Source: Streptomyces sp. NBC_00464 (GTDB lineage Bacteria; Actinomycetota; Actinomycetes; Streptomycetales; Streptomycetaceae). Taken from it: a stretch of DNA of 64,000 nucleotides. Both the position numbers and the translations under genes were made by a program. The notes under the pieces were generated by a model, which worked only from the letters and a program-made list of their open reading frames with translations, searched no databases and was not told where the DNA came from. Below, in pieces: positions 26,670 to 36,371 of the stretch (positions within the stretch are counted from its first letter, which is position 1; each line of letters begins with the position of its first letter). The stretch is from positions 3,968,001 through 4,032,000 of the forward strand of contig NZ_CP107899.1 in the NCBI RefSeq assembly GCF_036013915.1, in the 5' to 3' direction.

Positions 26670-27379
26670 CCACCTTCGTGCTCGTCCACGGGGCCTGGCA
26701 CGGCAGTTGGGCATGGGAGCGAGTGACCCCGTTGCTCGTCCGGGCAGGTGCGCGCGTCATCACCCCCTCTCTCACGCTCGGCAGGGACGTCGGGCTGCAC
26801 CATCACGTCGACGAGGTGGTGGCGTCGATCCGGGCCACGGCCGACGACGAACTGGTGCTGGTCGGCCACAGCTACGCCGGCCTGGTCGTCCGGCAGGCGG
26901 CCGACCGCAGCCCGGAGCGGGTGAACCACATCGTCCTGGTGGAGGGCTGGGCGGGCGCGGACGGCGCCGCCATGGAGAGCCTGGCCCCGGACTGGTTCAT
27001 GGCCGCGGTCCGCGCCTCCGCCGGGGACGGCTGGTCCGTGCCCGCCCCGGCCCCGGCTCTCTTCGGCATCACCGAACCCGGCGACGCCCGATGGCTCGAA
27101 CAGCGCCTTCGCGGCCATCCGATAAGAAGCTTCACCGAAGCCACGCGCCTGAGCGGGGCCGTGGACCGGATCCCCGGAACGGGCCTCCACTGCCGGCCGG
27201 AAACGTTTCCGTTCGCCCGGTTCGCCGCGGAGCTCGGGTACCGGCAGGTCGCCCTGGACGGGCCGCACGACGTGATGCTGAGCCATCCCCGGAGCGTCGC
27301 GGAGGCGCTGCTGACCCTGCCGGCCTTGCCGAACCCGCTGAACCTGCCGACATCAAGGAAGGAGAAGCCCAAGCTTTAG
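26666..27379 (+). CDS. Alpha/beta hydrolase (esterase-like), operon copy
   Basis: The 237-residue enzyme has HGAWHGSWAWE (oxyanion region), the nucleophile elbow GHSYAG and a late GPHDVML histidine. It is clearly paralogous to the hydrolase at 55.4 kb, which is also paired with an HxlR regulator. It is translationally coupled to the monooxygenase, suggesting oxidation followed by ester or lactone hydrolysis of one substrate. Confidence 0.87.
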   Translation: MTTFVLVHGAWHGSWAWERVTPLLVRAGARVITPSLTLGRDVGLHHHVDEVVASIRATADDELVLVGHSYAGLVVRQAADRSPERVNHIVLVEGWAGADGAAMESLAPDWFMAAVRASAGDGWSVPAPAPALFGITEPGDARWLEQRLRGHPIRSFTEATRLSGAVDRIPGTGLHCRPETFPFARFAAELGYRQVALDGPHDVMLSHPRSVAEALLTLPALPNPLNLPTSRKEKPKL

Positions 27380-27388
27380 AATGAGGAA

Positions 27389-28069
27389 GTGGACCAGCGA
27401 ACGTACAACCAGTACTGCGCCACCGCGCGGACCCTCGACCTCGTCGGGGAGCGCTGGACGCTGCTCCTCATCCGTGAGCTCCTGACAGGCCCCAAGCGGT
27501 TCGGTGATCTGCAGAAGAGTCTGCGCGGCATGGGCACCGGCCTGCTGGCGGCCCGGATGAAGCATCTCGAACGGGAGGGCCTTGCCCACAAGGTCACGCT
27601 TCCGCCGCCCGCCCGCACCCCCGCCTATGCCCTCACCGAGGCCGGTGAGGAACTCGGCCCCGCAGTACTGGCCTTGGCCCGGTGGGGCACGAAGTGGGCG
27701 ATGGGCGAGCGGCGGGAGAACGAGACCTTCCACCCGGGCTGGGCGGTGCTGGCGATGGAGGCCTACTTCGACGCGGAGGCCGCCGACGGCCTGCGCGCGG
27801 TCTACGAGTTCCGCGTGGGTGACGAGGTGTTCCACGTGCGCGTCGACGACGGCACCGTCGAAGCGCTGCACGGCCCGGCCCAGCACCCTGACGCGGTCGT
27901 CGAGGCCGACGACGAGGCGTTCACCGAACTGGCCGAGGGCCGGTTGCGCCTCGCCGACGCCATCAAGAACGAAACCGTCTCGGCATCCGGCGACCGACAG
28001 GCGCTGAACCGGCTGCGCCACCTGTTCCGCAGGCCGCCTGCCGCGGACCGGCACGGGTCCGCTCAGTAG
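27389..28069 (+). CDS. HxlR-family regulator with C-terminal sterol-carrier-like domain
   Basis: The 226-residue protein has the HxlR winged helix (CATARTLDLVGERWTLLLIR, FGDLQKSL, MKHLEREGL) in its first 105 residues, then an extra alpha/beta domain (about 115-215) resembling the SCP2-like sensory extension found in some HxlR regulators. The GTG start follows GAGGA. It is the third gene of the monooxygenase operon, which it probably controls. Confidence 0.87.
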   Translation: MDQRTYNQYCATARTLDLVGERWTLLLIRELLTGPKRFGDLQKSLRGMGTGLLAARMKHLEREGLAHKVTLPPPARTPAYALTEAGEELGPAVLALARWGTKWAMGERRENETFHPGWAVLAMEAYFDAEAADGLRAVYEFRVGDEVFHVRVDDGTVEALHGPAQHPDAVVEADDEAFTELAEGRLRLADAIKNETVSASGDRQALNRLRHLFRRPPAADRHGSAQ

Positions 28070-28235
28070 GGCTCTGCGAGCAGCAGGGACCCCTGATCTG
28101 TCGCGGAAGCCCCGCGTTTGTCGCCGCCCCCCTGCGGGTTTGTCCGCGATCAGTAACAGAGGGATCCTGCATGGGCATTCGCATGTCTTCATAGGTGCAG
28201 GGCATCGGCGGAGACAACAAAGGGGCGGCTCGGAC

Positions 28236-29012
28236 ATGGCTAAGCACAAGGGAAGGGCATGGCATGTCCGGCTTCTCGCGGCGGCGCTCGGAGTGACGGC
28301 GATGGCCGCAGCCACCTCGGTGTGGACCGCGCAGGCCGGCACCTTCACCGGAGGGCCCCGAGCGTCTGTCTCGTCGCCGGAGGCAAAGCCTCAGGACCGG
28401 GTGGTCAAGGTGGCGGCGGACATCGCGCACGCCTCGGACCGCGGCCCCCGGGGCGTCAACATCACCATCGACGACGGACCCGACCCGACCTGGACGCCGC
28501 AGGTGCTGCAACTCCTCAAGGACAGCGGCGTGAAGGCCACGTTCTGCATGGTGGGCACCCAGGCCCAGGCGTACCCGGACCTGGTCAAGAAGGTCGTGGC
28601 GGACGGGCACCGGCTGTGCAACCACACGGTCTCGCACGACACCGGCATGGACCACAAGTCCGAGGCCTACCAGTCCCAGCAGATCCTGGATGCCGAACGC
28701 ATGATCACCAAGGCGTCCGGAGGCGTCCGGCCGCAGTACTACCGGGCGCCGGGCGGTGCCTTCACCCCGTACAGCCGGCACCTCGCCGCGTCCCGGGGGA
28801 TGCGGCCGCTGGGCTGGAACGTCGACACCAAGGACTTCGAACGTCCCGGCGTGGATGCCATGGTCGCCACGGTCAAGAGCGAGATCTCCGACGGCCCGAC
28901 GGTCCTCTTCCACGACGCGGGAGGCGATCGCTCCCAGACCCTGGCCGCGCTGCGCGAGGTGCTGCCCTGGCTGAGGCAGCAGGGCTACACCTTCGGATTC
29001 CCCGTGCGGTAG
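28236..29012 (+). CDS. Secreted polysaccharide deacetylase (NodB family)
   Basis: The 258-residue protein has a signal peptide (about 1-33) and a NodB domain with the metal and catalytic residues TIDDGPD and HTVSHDT, the substrate motif RAPGG and WNVDTKDF. It removes N- or O-acetyl groups from chitin, peptidoglycan or a similar polymer outside the cell. It stands alone; the 166-bp upstream region holds no recognised promoter. Confidence 0.9.
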   Translation: MAKHKGRAWHVRLLAAALGVTAMAAATSVWTAQAGTFTGGPRASVSSPEAKPQDRVVKVAADIAHASDRGPRGVNITIDDGPDPTWTPQVLQLLKDSGVKATFCMVGTQAQAYPDLVKKVVADGHRLCNHTVSHDTGMDHKSEAYQSQQILDAERMITKASGGVRPQYYRAPGGAFTPYSRHLAASRGMRPLGWNVDTKDFERPGVDAMVATVKSEISDGPTVLFHDAGGDRSQTLAALREVLPWLRQQGYTFGFPVR

Positions 29013-29046
29013 GCGGAATTGGTCCAGGACGTGGCCGGCGACTCGG

Positions 29047-29856
29047 TCACCCGAGGAGTCGGCGCAGCGCCGTCGGTGTGTGGCCGAGGTACTGGCGCAT
29101 GGTCCGGCAGAGGTGGGCCTGGTCGGAGAAGCCCAGGTCGGCGGCGAGGGCGGCAAGGCTGTCCTCGCCCGCGTCCAGCCGGTCGAGGGCCCGGCCGACA
29201 CGGACCCGGTTGCGGTAACGGGTCAGTGAGACTCCCAGCTCACGGGTGAAGGAGCGGCTCAGGCGGTACGGCGATACGCCGAGGAGCTCCGCGAGCGGCA
29301 GAAGCCCCTCGGCGGCGGGGTGGGACGCGCCGATCGCCTGCCGGGCCGCCGCCACGAGCCCCGCCTCGTCCCGGCCGGGACGGACCCCCGCCACAACGGC
29401 CCCGTCGACGGCCCGGCCGACAGTGGCGGAGAGCAGGCCGAGGAGCTCCTCGGTCACCGCATGGTCCACGTCGCCGGTGCGGGCGGACGCGAGGACGCGG
29501 CGGTGGGCCAGGTCCAGGCGGGCCCCCACGTACACGCTCTGACGAGCCGGGCGGGCCTCCTCGCCCGCCACGACCCTCCACAGCTCGGGCGTCAGGCTGA
29601 TCGACGTGCACACGTCGCCCCCGCCGGCCGGATGCGCGAAACGCTCCTCCTCGCCCGGGACACCGAGATAGGCCATGGTCGGGTCGACATCGGCCGCGAT
29701 TCCGGCCGCCTGCCTGCGGAACCGTCCGCGGCGCACGAGCACCACCCGGTAGTCCTCGCGCACCTCCGCCTCCGTCCAGAGGGTGTGGTCGTCCCGGCAG
29801 TCCACCGCGGTGACGCAGAAGCCGGGCCGGGTGGCGAGGACCGTCGAGGTGAGCAC
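29047..29856 (-). CDS. AraC-family transcriptional regulator
   Basis: A 269-residue protein with an N-terminal cupin-like sensing domain and a C-terminal double helix-turn-helix (LAELLGVSPYRLSRSFTRELG and LAALAADLGFSDQAHLCRTM). The GTG at 29856 has no good ribosome binding site, so the start could be slightly different. It is divergent from the SRPBCC gene, 118 bp apart, and might control it. Confidence 0.87.
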   Translation of the reverse strand: MLTSTVLATRPGFCVTAVDCRDDHTLWTEAEVREDYRVVLVRRGRFRRQAAGIAADVDPTMAYLGVPGEEERFAHPAGGGDVCTSISLTPELWRVVAGEEARPARQSVYVGARLDLAHRRVLASARTGDVDHAVTEELLGLLSATVGRAVDGAVVAGVRPGRDEAGLVAAARQAIGASHPAAEGLLPLAELLGVSPYRLSRSFTRELGVSLTRYRNRVRVGRALDRLDAGEDSLAALAADLGFSDQAHLCRTMRQYLGHTPTALRRLLG

Positions 29857-29974
29857 TCCTGAACGCTACGCCGACGGTCTGACACTCACCCCGCGCAAGG
29901 ATCTTCAAGACCGGGACGGGGCGTGGCGAGCAAGCTGAGCGGCATCGCACCTCACCCCGACAGGAGAAGACCCC

Positions 29975-30394
29975 ATGGCTCACATCCACAAGGAATTCCT
30001 GATCGACAACTCCCCGGAGAACGTCTGGGAGGCCCTGCGTGACGTCGGCGCCGTACACCGGCGGCTGGCACCGGGCTTCGTCACGGACACCCGCATGGAG
30101 GCGGACACCAGGATCGTGACCTTCGCGAACGGCTTCGTCGCGCACGAGCTGATCGTGGACATCGACGATGCCGCCCGCCGAGTGGCGTACGCGGTGGTCG
30201 GCGGCTCGCTCGCACCGAAGCACCATCACGCCTCGATGCAGGTCCTCACCGCCACCGACGGGGGCAGCCGGTTCGTCTGGACGGTCGACGTCACGCCGGG
30301 CGAACTCGCGGACTCCATCCGGGAGATGGTCGAGAAGGGAGCGCACGTCATGCAGGACGCGCTGACGGCCGCCCCGGACCGGACGGACAGCTGA
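29975..30394 (+). CDS. SRPBCC (START-like) small-molecule-binding protein
   Basis: The 139-residue product starts MAHIHKEFLIDNSPENVWEA and has the helix-grip pattern of polyketide cyclase/dehydrase proteins. A good ACAGGAGAAG site precedes the ATG. No catalytic residue can be named; it probably binds a hydrophobic ligand. Confidence 0.8.
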   Translation: MAHIHKEFLIDNSPENVWEALRDVGAVHRRLAPGFVTDTRMEADTRIVTFANGFVAHELIVDIDDAARRVAYAVVGGSLAPKHHHASMQVLTATDGGSRFVWTVDVTPGELADSIREMVEKGAHVMQDALTAAPDRTDS

Positions 30395-30464
30395 GGCCCT
30401 CAAGTGCCGGGCCGAGGAGGGATATTCACTGTGCTGATCTCCTTCGGACTGCTGGGATGGGCGC

Positions 30465-30986
30465 ATGAGTCTCCCGCCTGCCGGGGCGGACGAGGTCGTC
30501 GCCTCCGTCTCCGTCCCCGTCCTTGTCCGTGACCTGGTGCCCGCCGATCTGCCGGCCTGCGCCTGGTCCGGCTCGGCCAGCCATCTGGTGCATGTGGCGC
30601 ATGAGTTGGAGCGTGCGGCGGCCGGGGAGGTGGACTACCTGGCCGTCTGCACCCCGGTGGGGATTCCGGTGGCGATCGGCGGCGTCGACTATCAGGTCAC
30701 GGCCGGATCCGGCACGCTGTGGCAGCTCGGCGTGCTCCCGGCCCTTCAGTCGTGCGGTCTGGGCACCGTGCTCATCCGCGCCGCGGAGGGCCGCATCAGG
30801 TCACGCGGCCTGCGGCGCGCGGAACTCGGCGTGGAAGAGAGCAATCCGCGCGCCCGGGCGCTGTACGAACGCCTGGGGTACGTGGCCTACGGCAGTCAGC
30901 CCGATGCCTGGGACGTGGAGGAGCCGGACGGTTCGCTGCGCCGGTACGAGACCATGTGCACGATGATGCGCAAGGATCTTTCCTAG
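30465..30986 (+). CDS. GNAT-family acetyltransferase
   Basis: The 173-residue protein has the acetyl-CoA-binding stretch QSCGLGTVLIRAAEGRI and the NPRARALYERLGY helix of the GNAT fold. The ATG at 30465 is preceded by GGGATGGG. The next gene begins 13 bp downstream, so they are likely co-transcribed. Substrate unknown. Confidence 0.86.
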   Translation: MSLPPAGADEVVASVSVPVLVRDLVPADLPACAWSGSASHLVHVAHELERAAAGEVDYLAVCTPVGIPVAIGGVDYQVTAGSGTLWQLGVLPALQSCGLGTVLIRAAEGRIRSRGLRRAELGVEESNPRARALYERLGYVAYGSQPDAWDVEEPDGSLRRYETMCTMMRKDLS

Positions 30987-30998
30987 GGGGCACGTGCC

Positions 30999-31568
30999 AT
31001 GAGTTCCGGACCGATGGCGATCCCCGCAGGTCTCGTCGTACTCGTCGGGCCGCCGGCCTCGGGCAAGACCTCCTTCGTCCGTGCGCTGGTCGCTCAGGGG
31101 AGGCTCGACCCCGAAGCCGTTGTCTCCAGTGACGAGATCCGTGCGGAGTTCTTCGCGGACGAGACGACGGACGCCGCCTCCGACGCGGCCGATGCGCGGA
31201 TCTTCGACGAGCGCGACCGCCGGATCATCGACCGGCTCGCCGCGGGCCGGATCGCGGTTGCCGAATCGACGAACGTGACACGGCAGGCACGGGCCCGCCT
31301 CGTGGCCATCGCCGAACGATTCGGTGCGCCCGTGACCGTGCTCCGCTTCCCCCAGGGCGAAGAGGACCTGCTCGGACAGAACGAGGAGCGGAGCAGGGAC
31401 GACGTCACTGCGGCGGACGTCAGGGCTTACGCCGCCGTCATGGGGCGGGAGGCGAACACTGCCCGGCTGCGCGCGGAAGGTGCAGCGCTCGTGTACGACG
31501 TTCCCGGGCGGGGGCAAGGGGTCACGCCCGCGGAGGCCGCCCGGCGATTCACGTTCGGCGGGGCTTGA
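30999..31568 (+). CDS. P-loop kinase-like ATPase (AAA_33 type)
   Basis: The 189-residue protein has a Walker A GPPASGKTS (residues 17-25), an SSDEIRAEFF segment, and an ESTNVTRQARARL stretch that fits the lid and substrate-binding part of polynucleotide-kinase and zeta-toxin-like enzymes. It may phosphorylate a nucleic acid end or small molecule. No antitoxin gene is adjacent, so it is not called a toxin. Confidence 0.82.
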   Translation: MSSGPMAIPAGLVVLVGPPASGKTSFVRALVAQGRLDPEAVVSSDEIRAEFFADETTDAASDAADARIFDERDRRIIDRLAAGRIAVAESTNVTRQARARLVAIAERFGAPVTVLRFPQGEEDLLGQNEERSRDDVTAADVRAYAAVMGREANTARLRAEGAALVYDVPGRGQGVTPAEAARRFTFGGA

Positions 31569-31598
31569 GTCTGCGTCGTCAGTTGTGGCTGCGGCCGG

Positions 31599-32876
31599 CT
31601 AGGGCCCGGCCACGGATGCCGCGAAGTCGGCGATCGCCTTCCGCAGCGGTTCGGCCGCGGTCTCCGGGTCGGTGCGGGTGTCCAGGCCGAGCACCAGGAT
31701 GCGCCCCACCAGCCCGCGCGGCCCAGGGAACTCCAGCCGGTGCTCGGACGGTCCGTTCGGGTCGGGGTGGACCACCAGGGCGAGAGGATTGCCGGGGTCG
31801 GTGTAGCCGGCGATGTAGGTGAGGAGCTGGTGACGGTCCTCACGGGAGACGTTCGTCTTCGCGTAGTTCTTGTACTTCGCGTCCACGGGCAGGTAGGGCG
31901 TGGTGCCGACGGGTGCGGCAGGCGGGGCGAAGGACAGCAGTACGTCGGGGGCGAAGTGCGGGGTTCTGGTCCCGTGCATTCCGTGCGTCCAGATCTGGTC
32001 GGCGTCGTCCCGGGCCCACCGGCCACCGACAGTGGCCGCTGCGTCGACCGCCATCCTTTGGACCACGCTCTCCCAGAGATCTTCCATCTTGAGCAGCAGT
32101 CCGTGCGCCCCGAAGCCGTACGGGTTCAGCAGATCGTCGGGTCCGCCGCCGCCGAGCACCATGCGCGCCCATGCGTGGGCGGGCCGGTAGTGGTCGTTGA
32201 GTACGGTGTACCGCCCCCGGGCGAGCAGCCTCAATGCGTCCGGGCCCCGCACGGGCGACGGAAAGTCCTGTGCAGCGATGGCCAGTTGGCGCTTGAGGAG
32301 GGGGTCGCTCACTTGGCCGGACGCGGCGGCCAGGGCGGCTCCGCACACCAGGTTCTCCCAGCCCCCGTCCTCGTACTCGAAGGTACTGACGTGCAGCTGG
32401 TCGACCGCGCCGAAACATCTGGTGGCCTGTGCCTCCACGTTCAGCCGCCCCCGCAGCGTGGTGTCCACGCGCTGTCGGCGTACGTAGTCCCTGCGCAGAC
32501 CGCGGCGCAGCAACAGGCGGCACTCGTACAGCAGGGCGGCAGGTACCAGCCCCGCGTACCCGTCCTTGCCGATCGGCCAGTTGCGCAGCCCTTCGTCGGT
32601 GGTGCTGTTCTGCCCGTTGGCGTACGAGAGCCAGTCGATCAGCCTGTTGCCCGCGATCGGGAACTTGGGGCGGAGCACCAGCCGAATGCGACTGAGCTCC
32701 AGAACCCCGGTGATCGTCCGTGCGGTGAGGACACAGTGGTCCTGCCTCTCGACGACACCGGCGGCCTTGAGCTCGCGGACCCTTTGGAGATCGGCGGAGC
32801 TCAGCTCGGCTTTCGGTACCTTGCAGGACCTGTACTCGTCGAGTGTCACTTCCCGCCGGGCGGTTGTCTGCGGCAC
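31599..32876 (-). CDS. mcrC: McrC-type nuclease subunit of a modification-dependent restriction system
   Basis: The 425-residue protein has the McrC fold, with LVLRPKFPI near residue 70 and a PD-(D/E)xK nuclease core: PD at 310-311, VDAK at 331-334 and a following Q350. McrC joins the McrB GTPase ring to cut DNA at modified cytosine. The GTG at 32876 is chosen for its GAGGA box; it lies 4 bp past the mcrB stop codon. An ATG at 32915 is the alternative. Confidence 0.85.
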   Translation of the reverse strand: MPQTTARREVTLDEYRSCKVPKAELSSADLQRVRELKAAGVVERQDHCVLTARTITGVLELSRIRLVLRPKFPIAGNRLIDWLSYANGQNSTTDEGLRNWPIGKDGYAGLVPAALLYECRLLLRRGLRRDYVRRQRVDTTLRGRLNVEAQATRCFGAVDQLHVSTFEYEDGGWENLVCGAALAAASGQVSDPLLKRQLAIAAQDFPSPVRGPDALRLLARGRYTVLNDHYRPAHAWARMVLGGGGPDDLLNPYGFGAHGLLLKMEDLWESVVQRMAVDAAATVGGRWARDDADQIWTHGMHGTRTPHFAPDVLLSFAPPAAPVGTTPYLPVDAKYKNYAKTNVSREDRHQLLTYIAGYTDPGNPLALVVHPDPNGPSEHRLEFPGPRGLVGRILVLGLDTRTDPETAAEPLRKAIADFAASVAGP

Positions 32877-32880
32877 CCGG

Positions 32881-35187
32881 CTAGTCCTCGTCCCATTGGT
32901 ATGCGCCCGACGCACCGTCGTCGTCGGGGGTTTCGACGGTCCCGGCGGTGACGAAGACCTTCGCCAGCATGCCCGGAAGGTCCCGCGGATTCGTCTGGAC
33001 GACCTGTCCCGTCCTGCCGTCCACCATGTCGCCCAGGACGACCCCCAGCATGTCGGGGCGGCCGAGACAGTAGTCCGTCACGAGGGGCACGATCTCGTGG
33101 TAGAAGGCGTACGAGAGCTGCTCCGCGGTGGCGAGCGGCCGGTCGTCGGAGAGGAGGTACGACTGGCCGAGCAGATGGTCCGGGCCGAATTGCGTGCCGA
33201 GCCGTTCGTTCAGACCCTCCAGCAACGAGGCAAGCCCGAGCCCTTCGACCTCGCCGTCCAGAGAGTCCAGGTCCGGTGTCACGTCGAGGAAGGCGAATCT
33301 GCGCCGGATGGCGGAGTCGATGTGACCCACGCTGCGGTCGGCGGAGTTCATGGTGCCGATGATGCGGACGTTCGGCGGCACGGTCTGCTGCCGTCCGCTG
33401 GTCGGCAGGGTGATGGAGACCGACCCGCGCTTGTCGAGTTCCAGCAAGGTGATCAACTCGCCGAGGACGCGGGGCAGATCACCGCGATTGATCTCGTCCA
33501 CGATGATCAGGAAGATGTCGTCCGGGGCGTCCTTGGCTGCCGCGCAGACCCGGAGGAAGACTCCGTCCTTCATCTTCAGATGCAGCCCGGCCCCGTCCGC
33601 TGCCGTGTCCGGCCTGAAGCCCTCGACGAAGTCCTCGTATCCGTAGGACGGATGGAAGGTCACCATCGTGAGCCGTGCCGCCCGTGCCGCCCGTGCCCCC
33701 TGTGCCTTTTCGGGCTGTCCCGCCTTTCCGTCCCCGTTCGCCGGCTCGGGCACTGCGGACAGTTCCGCGAGGCCCGCGGCCCGCTCGGCCGGAGTCGCCT
33801 CGATCAGGTCCCCGCGTCCCGCAAGGGCGAGAGCGACATTGAGCGCGAGCCGGGTCTTGCCGGTGCCCGGCGGGCCCTGGAGCACGACCTGCCCCTTGTG
33901 CTCCAGCAGATCCCGTACTTTCCGTACGTCATCGGGAAGTTCGTCATCGGGGAGCTCGGCCCCCCTCACCGCCGCGGCCTTCTCCGCGATATCGGCCTCG
34001 CCGGCCCGGTCGGTGTCACCGATCCAGCCGTGCTTGACGGCGTCGTCGTACCGGCCTCGCCCGTGCCGGATCTCCCGCATCAAGGTGGCAGGCACCTTGG
34101 CGAGCGTCTGCTGCCAGGCGTGCCGGGGCGCGTCGAAGATCTGGGCGTACGAGGTGTCCCAGTCCACGCCCACGGTGTGGAGGTGTGTCTGCGCGGCGGA
34201 ATCGTATGCGTACCCTCCCACGACGGTGCCCACGGCCAGCACCTCCGACTTCCCTCGGTTGGCGACGACGAGATCGCCGAGTTCAAGGTCGCGGAAGGCC
34301 AGCAACTGCCGTGCGAGCCGGAGGTTTCCGCCGGTGCTGTGCGGCCACTGCTGGTCCAGTGCGGCCTTGAGCTCCTGGTCGCTCTCGTACTGAACCAGAC
34401 TGCCGACCTCGTCCCAGGCGATCCGGATCCGACTGTTCCGGAGGCAGTCGTCCCAAAGGCTCGCGCGTTCCCCGGGCGCGATCTTCCAGATCACGCGGTC
34501 ATGGGGACGCGGATTGTGGAAGGTGTACAGGAAGTCCATCAGCTCATAGGGACTCCACCCCCTGAACTCCTCGTACTCACGCAGGAGATCGAGGAGTTCG
34601 CGGTTCGCCCGCCACGTACGCACACCTGAGGAGTAAGCGCGCGGCCTGCCGCCCAGCAACGCGGTGAAGTGGCGGATGTGCGCGGCCGAGAAGATGGGCA
34701 GGAACACGCCGGGGAAGTAGACCGCCAGCGCCTTCGTAGTCAGCGCCTGTCCGTACGACAGCGACTCCAGGTCGTCCAGAGGGTCGTAATCCCCCTTCCG
34801 CGCCGCGTCGAAGGCCGTCACGAACTCGGAGCGCACCTGGATCCATGCCGCTTCCACCTCCAGCCCGCTCAACAGGCTGGGCACGACACGCCACTGGCCC
34901 GACCGGTGCTGGAAGATGATGTGCTTCGCCGCGCTGCCGCCGCGGATACTGCCGAAATTGTCGGTGCCGTACTCCATCAGTCGGCAGAAGGAGAGCCCGC
35001 TCCTGCGGCCGTCGGGTCCCAGCGCGTACTGCTCCAGTTTCAGCTTCTCCCAGCCCTCCAGCGGAAACGAGGTCAGCACCTGCTGCCGCTCCACCTCCGC
35101 CAGGGCGGCGGCCTGCCGCGCCCCCTCCCGGTCGAAGCGCGCAATGCGCGCAGCGAGCCCTTCCCGGAACTGCCCACCCTCAGCCAT
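32881..35187 (-). CDS. mcrB: McrB-type AAA+ GTPase with N-terminal recognition domains
   Basis: The 768-residue protein ends in an AAA+ motor with GPPGTGKT (438-445), IIVDEINRGD (561-570), MNSADRS (613-619) and a sensor-like RRRFAF. Residues 1-225 form an N-terminal domain I do not recognise; 230-370 (VIWKIAPG, IRIAWDEVGSL, LELGDLVVANRG) resembles an EVE-like modified-base pocket. It should read modified DNA and drive McrC. The ATG at 35187 was chosen over two upstream ATGs with poor sites. Confidence 0.87.
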   Translation of the reverse strand: MAEGGQFREGLAARIARFDREGARQAAALAEVERQQVLTSFPLEGWEKLKLEQYALGPDGRRSGLSFCRLMEYGTDNFGSIRGGSAAKHIIFQHRSGQWRVVPSLLSGLEVEAAWIQVRSEFVTAFDAARKGDYDPLDDLESLSYGQALTTKALAVYFPGVFLPIFSAAHIRHFTALLGGRPRAYSSGVRTWRANRELLDLLREYEEFRGWSPYELMDFLYTFHNPRPHDRVIWKIAPGERASLWDDCLRNSRIRIAWDEVGSLVQYESDQELKAALDQQWPHSTGGNLRLARQLLAFRDLELGDLVVANRGKSEVLAVGTVVGGYAYDSAAQTHLHTVGVDWDTSYAQIFDAPRHAWQQTLAKVPATLMREIRHGRGRYDDAVKHGWIGDTDRAGEADIAEKAAAVRGAELPDDELPDDVRKVRDLLEHKGQVVLQGPPGTGKTRLALNVALALAGRGDLIEATPAERAAGLAELSAVPEPANGDGKAGQPEKAQGARAARAARLTMVTFHPSYGYEDFVEGFRPDTAADGAGLHLKMKDGVFLRVCAAAKDAPDDIFLIIVDEINRGDLPRVLGELITLLELDKRGSVSITLPTSGRQQTVPPNVRIIGTMNSADRSVGHIDSAIRRRFAFLDVTPDLDSLDGEVEGLGLASLLEGLNERLGTQFGPDHLLGQSYLLSDDRPLATAEQLSYAFYHEIVPLVTDYCLGRPDMLGVVLGDMVDGRTGQVVQTNPRDLPGMLAKVFVTAGTVETPDDDGASGAYQWDED

Positions 35188-35287
35188 GTGCGCATTCTTC
35201 GGCATCGGGCCGGACCGGAACAGCAACATCGGGAAACGGTTCCTGACCGTCGGCGGACAGCGTGGAACTGTCGGTTCTCCGGCCGCG

Positions 35288-36301
35288 TCACCCCCGGGTA
35301 CGGCTCGACGGCCCCGGGGGTGACGGGGCGAGCCGTTGTGGTGGCGTCCGGCGGTGCTGACCGGCGGTGGTACCCGTGCGGTCGCGGACCAGGACGCGCA
35401 GGGTGTTGGCGTTCTCGTAGCCGACGCGTCGTGCGATGGCCGCGATGGTCAGGTCGGTGCTGCGCAGCAGGTGAGTCGCCTGCTCGACGCGCAGGTCCTG
35501 GACGAAACGCACGGGTGACGTCCCCAGCGACGCGCGGGTCGTGCGTTGGAGAGTGCGTTCGCTGACTCCCAGCGCCTCTGCGGCGGCCCTGATGCTCAGG
35601 GGCTCGTGCAGGCGCTCCCGGGCCCAGCGCTCGAACGCGGCGACGATCGGGTCTGCGGCAGCCAGCGTTCCGCTGATCGTGTGGGCGGCCTGGGACGGCC
35701 GTTCGTCGAGGACCAGATAGCTCGCGACCAGGTCGGCGAGGGCCGGGCTGCGGCGGCGCACCAGGTTCAGCGCCAGGTCGGTGTGGGCGAAGGCGGCTCC
35801 GGCGGTCGTGATGCCGTCGGATTCGGTCACCATCCGGCTCTGGTCGAGCGTGACGTGGGGATAGCGGCGGCGGAACAACGGAGCGAGCCACCAGGTGGTC
35901 GTGGCGCTCAGACCGTCGAGGATTCCGGTCTCGGCGAGAAGGAACGTGCCCGCGCAGGCGGTGGCGATGGGGGTCCGGCGGGCTCGGGTCCTGGTGATCA
36001 GCTCGCGGGCCGGCGCTGATTCCGGTCCCGACAGAAAGGCCGCCAGTTCCCCGGGACGCTGCTCCGGCACCGCCGGGACCACGAGGAGATCGCAGGACTC
36101 GGCGTGGGCGATGGGCGAGGTGTGGACGCAGAGCCCCGCTCCGGTGCGCACCGTCTCGGTGAAGCCGACGGTGGTGACCTGCCAGGCGGGGGGCGGGAGG
36201 GGCAGGCGGCCGCGGAGCTCGTCGGCTGTTCGCAGCACGTCCAGGATCGCGGCGAGGCCCGAGTCGAAGACCCGGTCGAGGACGAGAATGGCGACTCGCA
36301 T
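35288..36301 (-). CDS. GlxA-family regulator (DJ-1/PfpI plus AraC domains)
   Basis: The 337-residue protein has an N-terminal DJ-1/PfpI domain with the conserved ATACAGTFLLAE cysteine and a C-terminal AraC helix-turn-helix pair (AAAEALGVSERTLQRTTR and IAAIARRVGYENANTLRVL). It is divergent from the dienelactone hydrolase gene, with 70 bp between starts, so it probably regulates it. Confidence 0.88.
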   Translation of the reverse strand: MRVAILVLDRVFDSGLAAILDVLRTADELRGRLPLPPPAWQVTTVGFTETVRTGAGLCVHTSPIAHAESCDLLVVPAVPEQRPGELAAFLSGPESAPARELITRTRARRTPIATACAGTFLLAETGILDGLSATTTWWLAPLFRRRYPHVTLDQSRMVTESDGITTAGAAFAHTDLALNLVRRRSPALADLVASYLVLDERPSQAAHTISGTLAAADPIVAAFERWARERLHEPLSIRAAAEALGVSERTLQRTTRASLGTSPVRFVQDLRVEQATHLLRSTDLTIAAIARRVGYENANTLRVLVRDRTGTTAGQHRRTPPQRLAPSPPGPSSRTRG

Positions 36302-36371
36302 GGCGGAAACCGTATCGGATATGCCGGTTCCGCCACTGATGGCTGTGCCGAAAGGTGCCTAGGTTCGTCGT

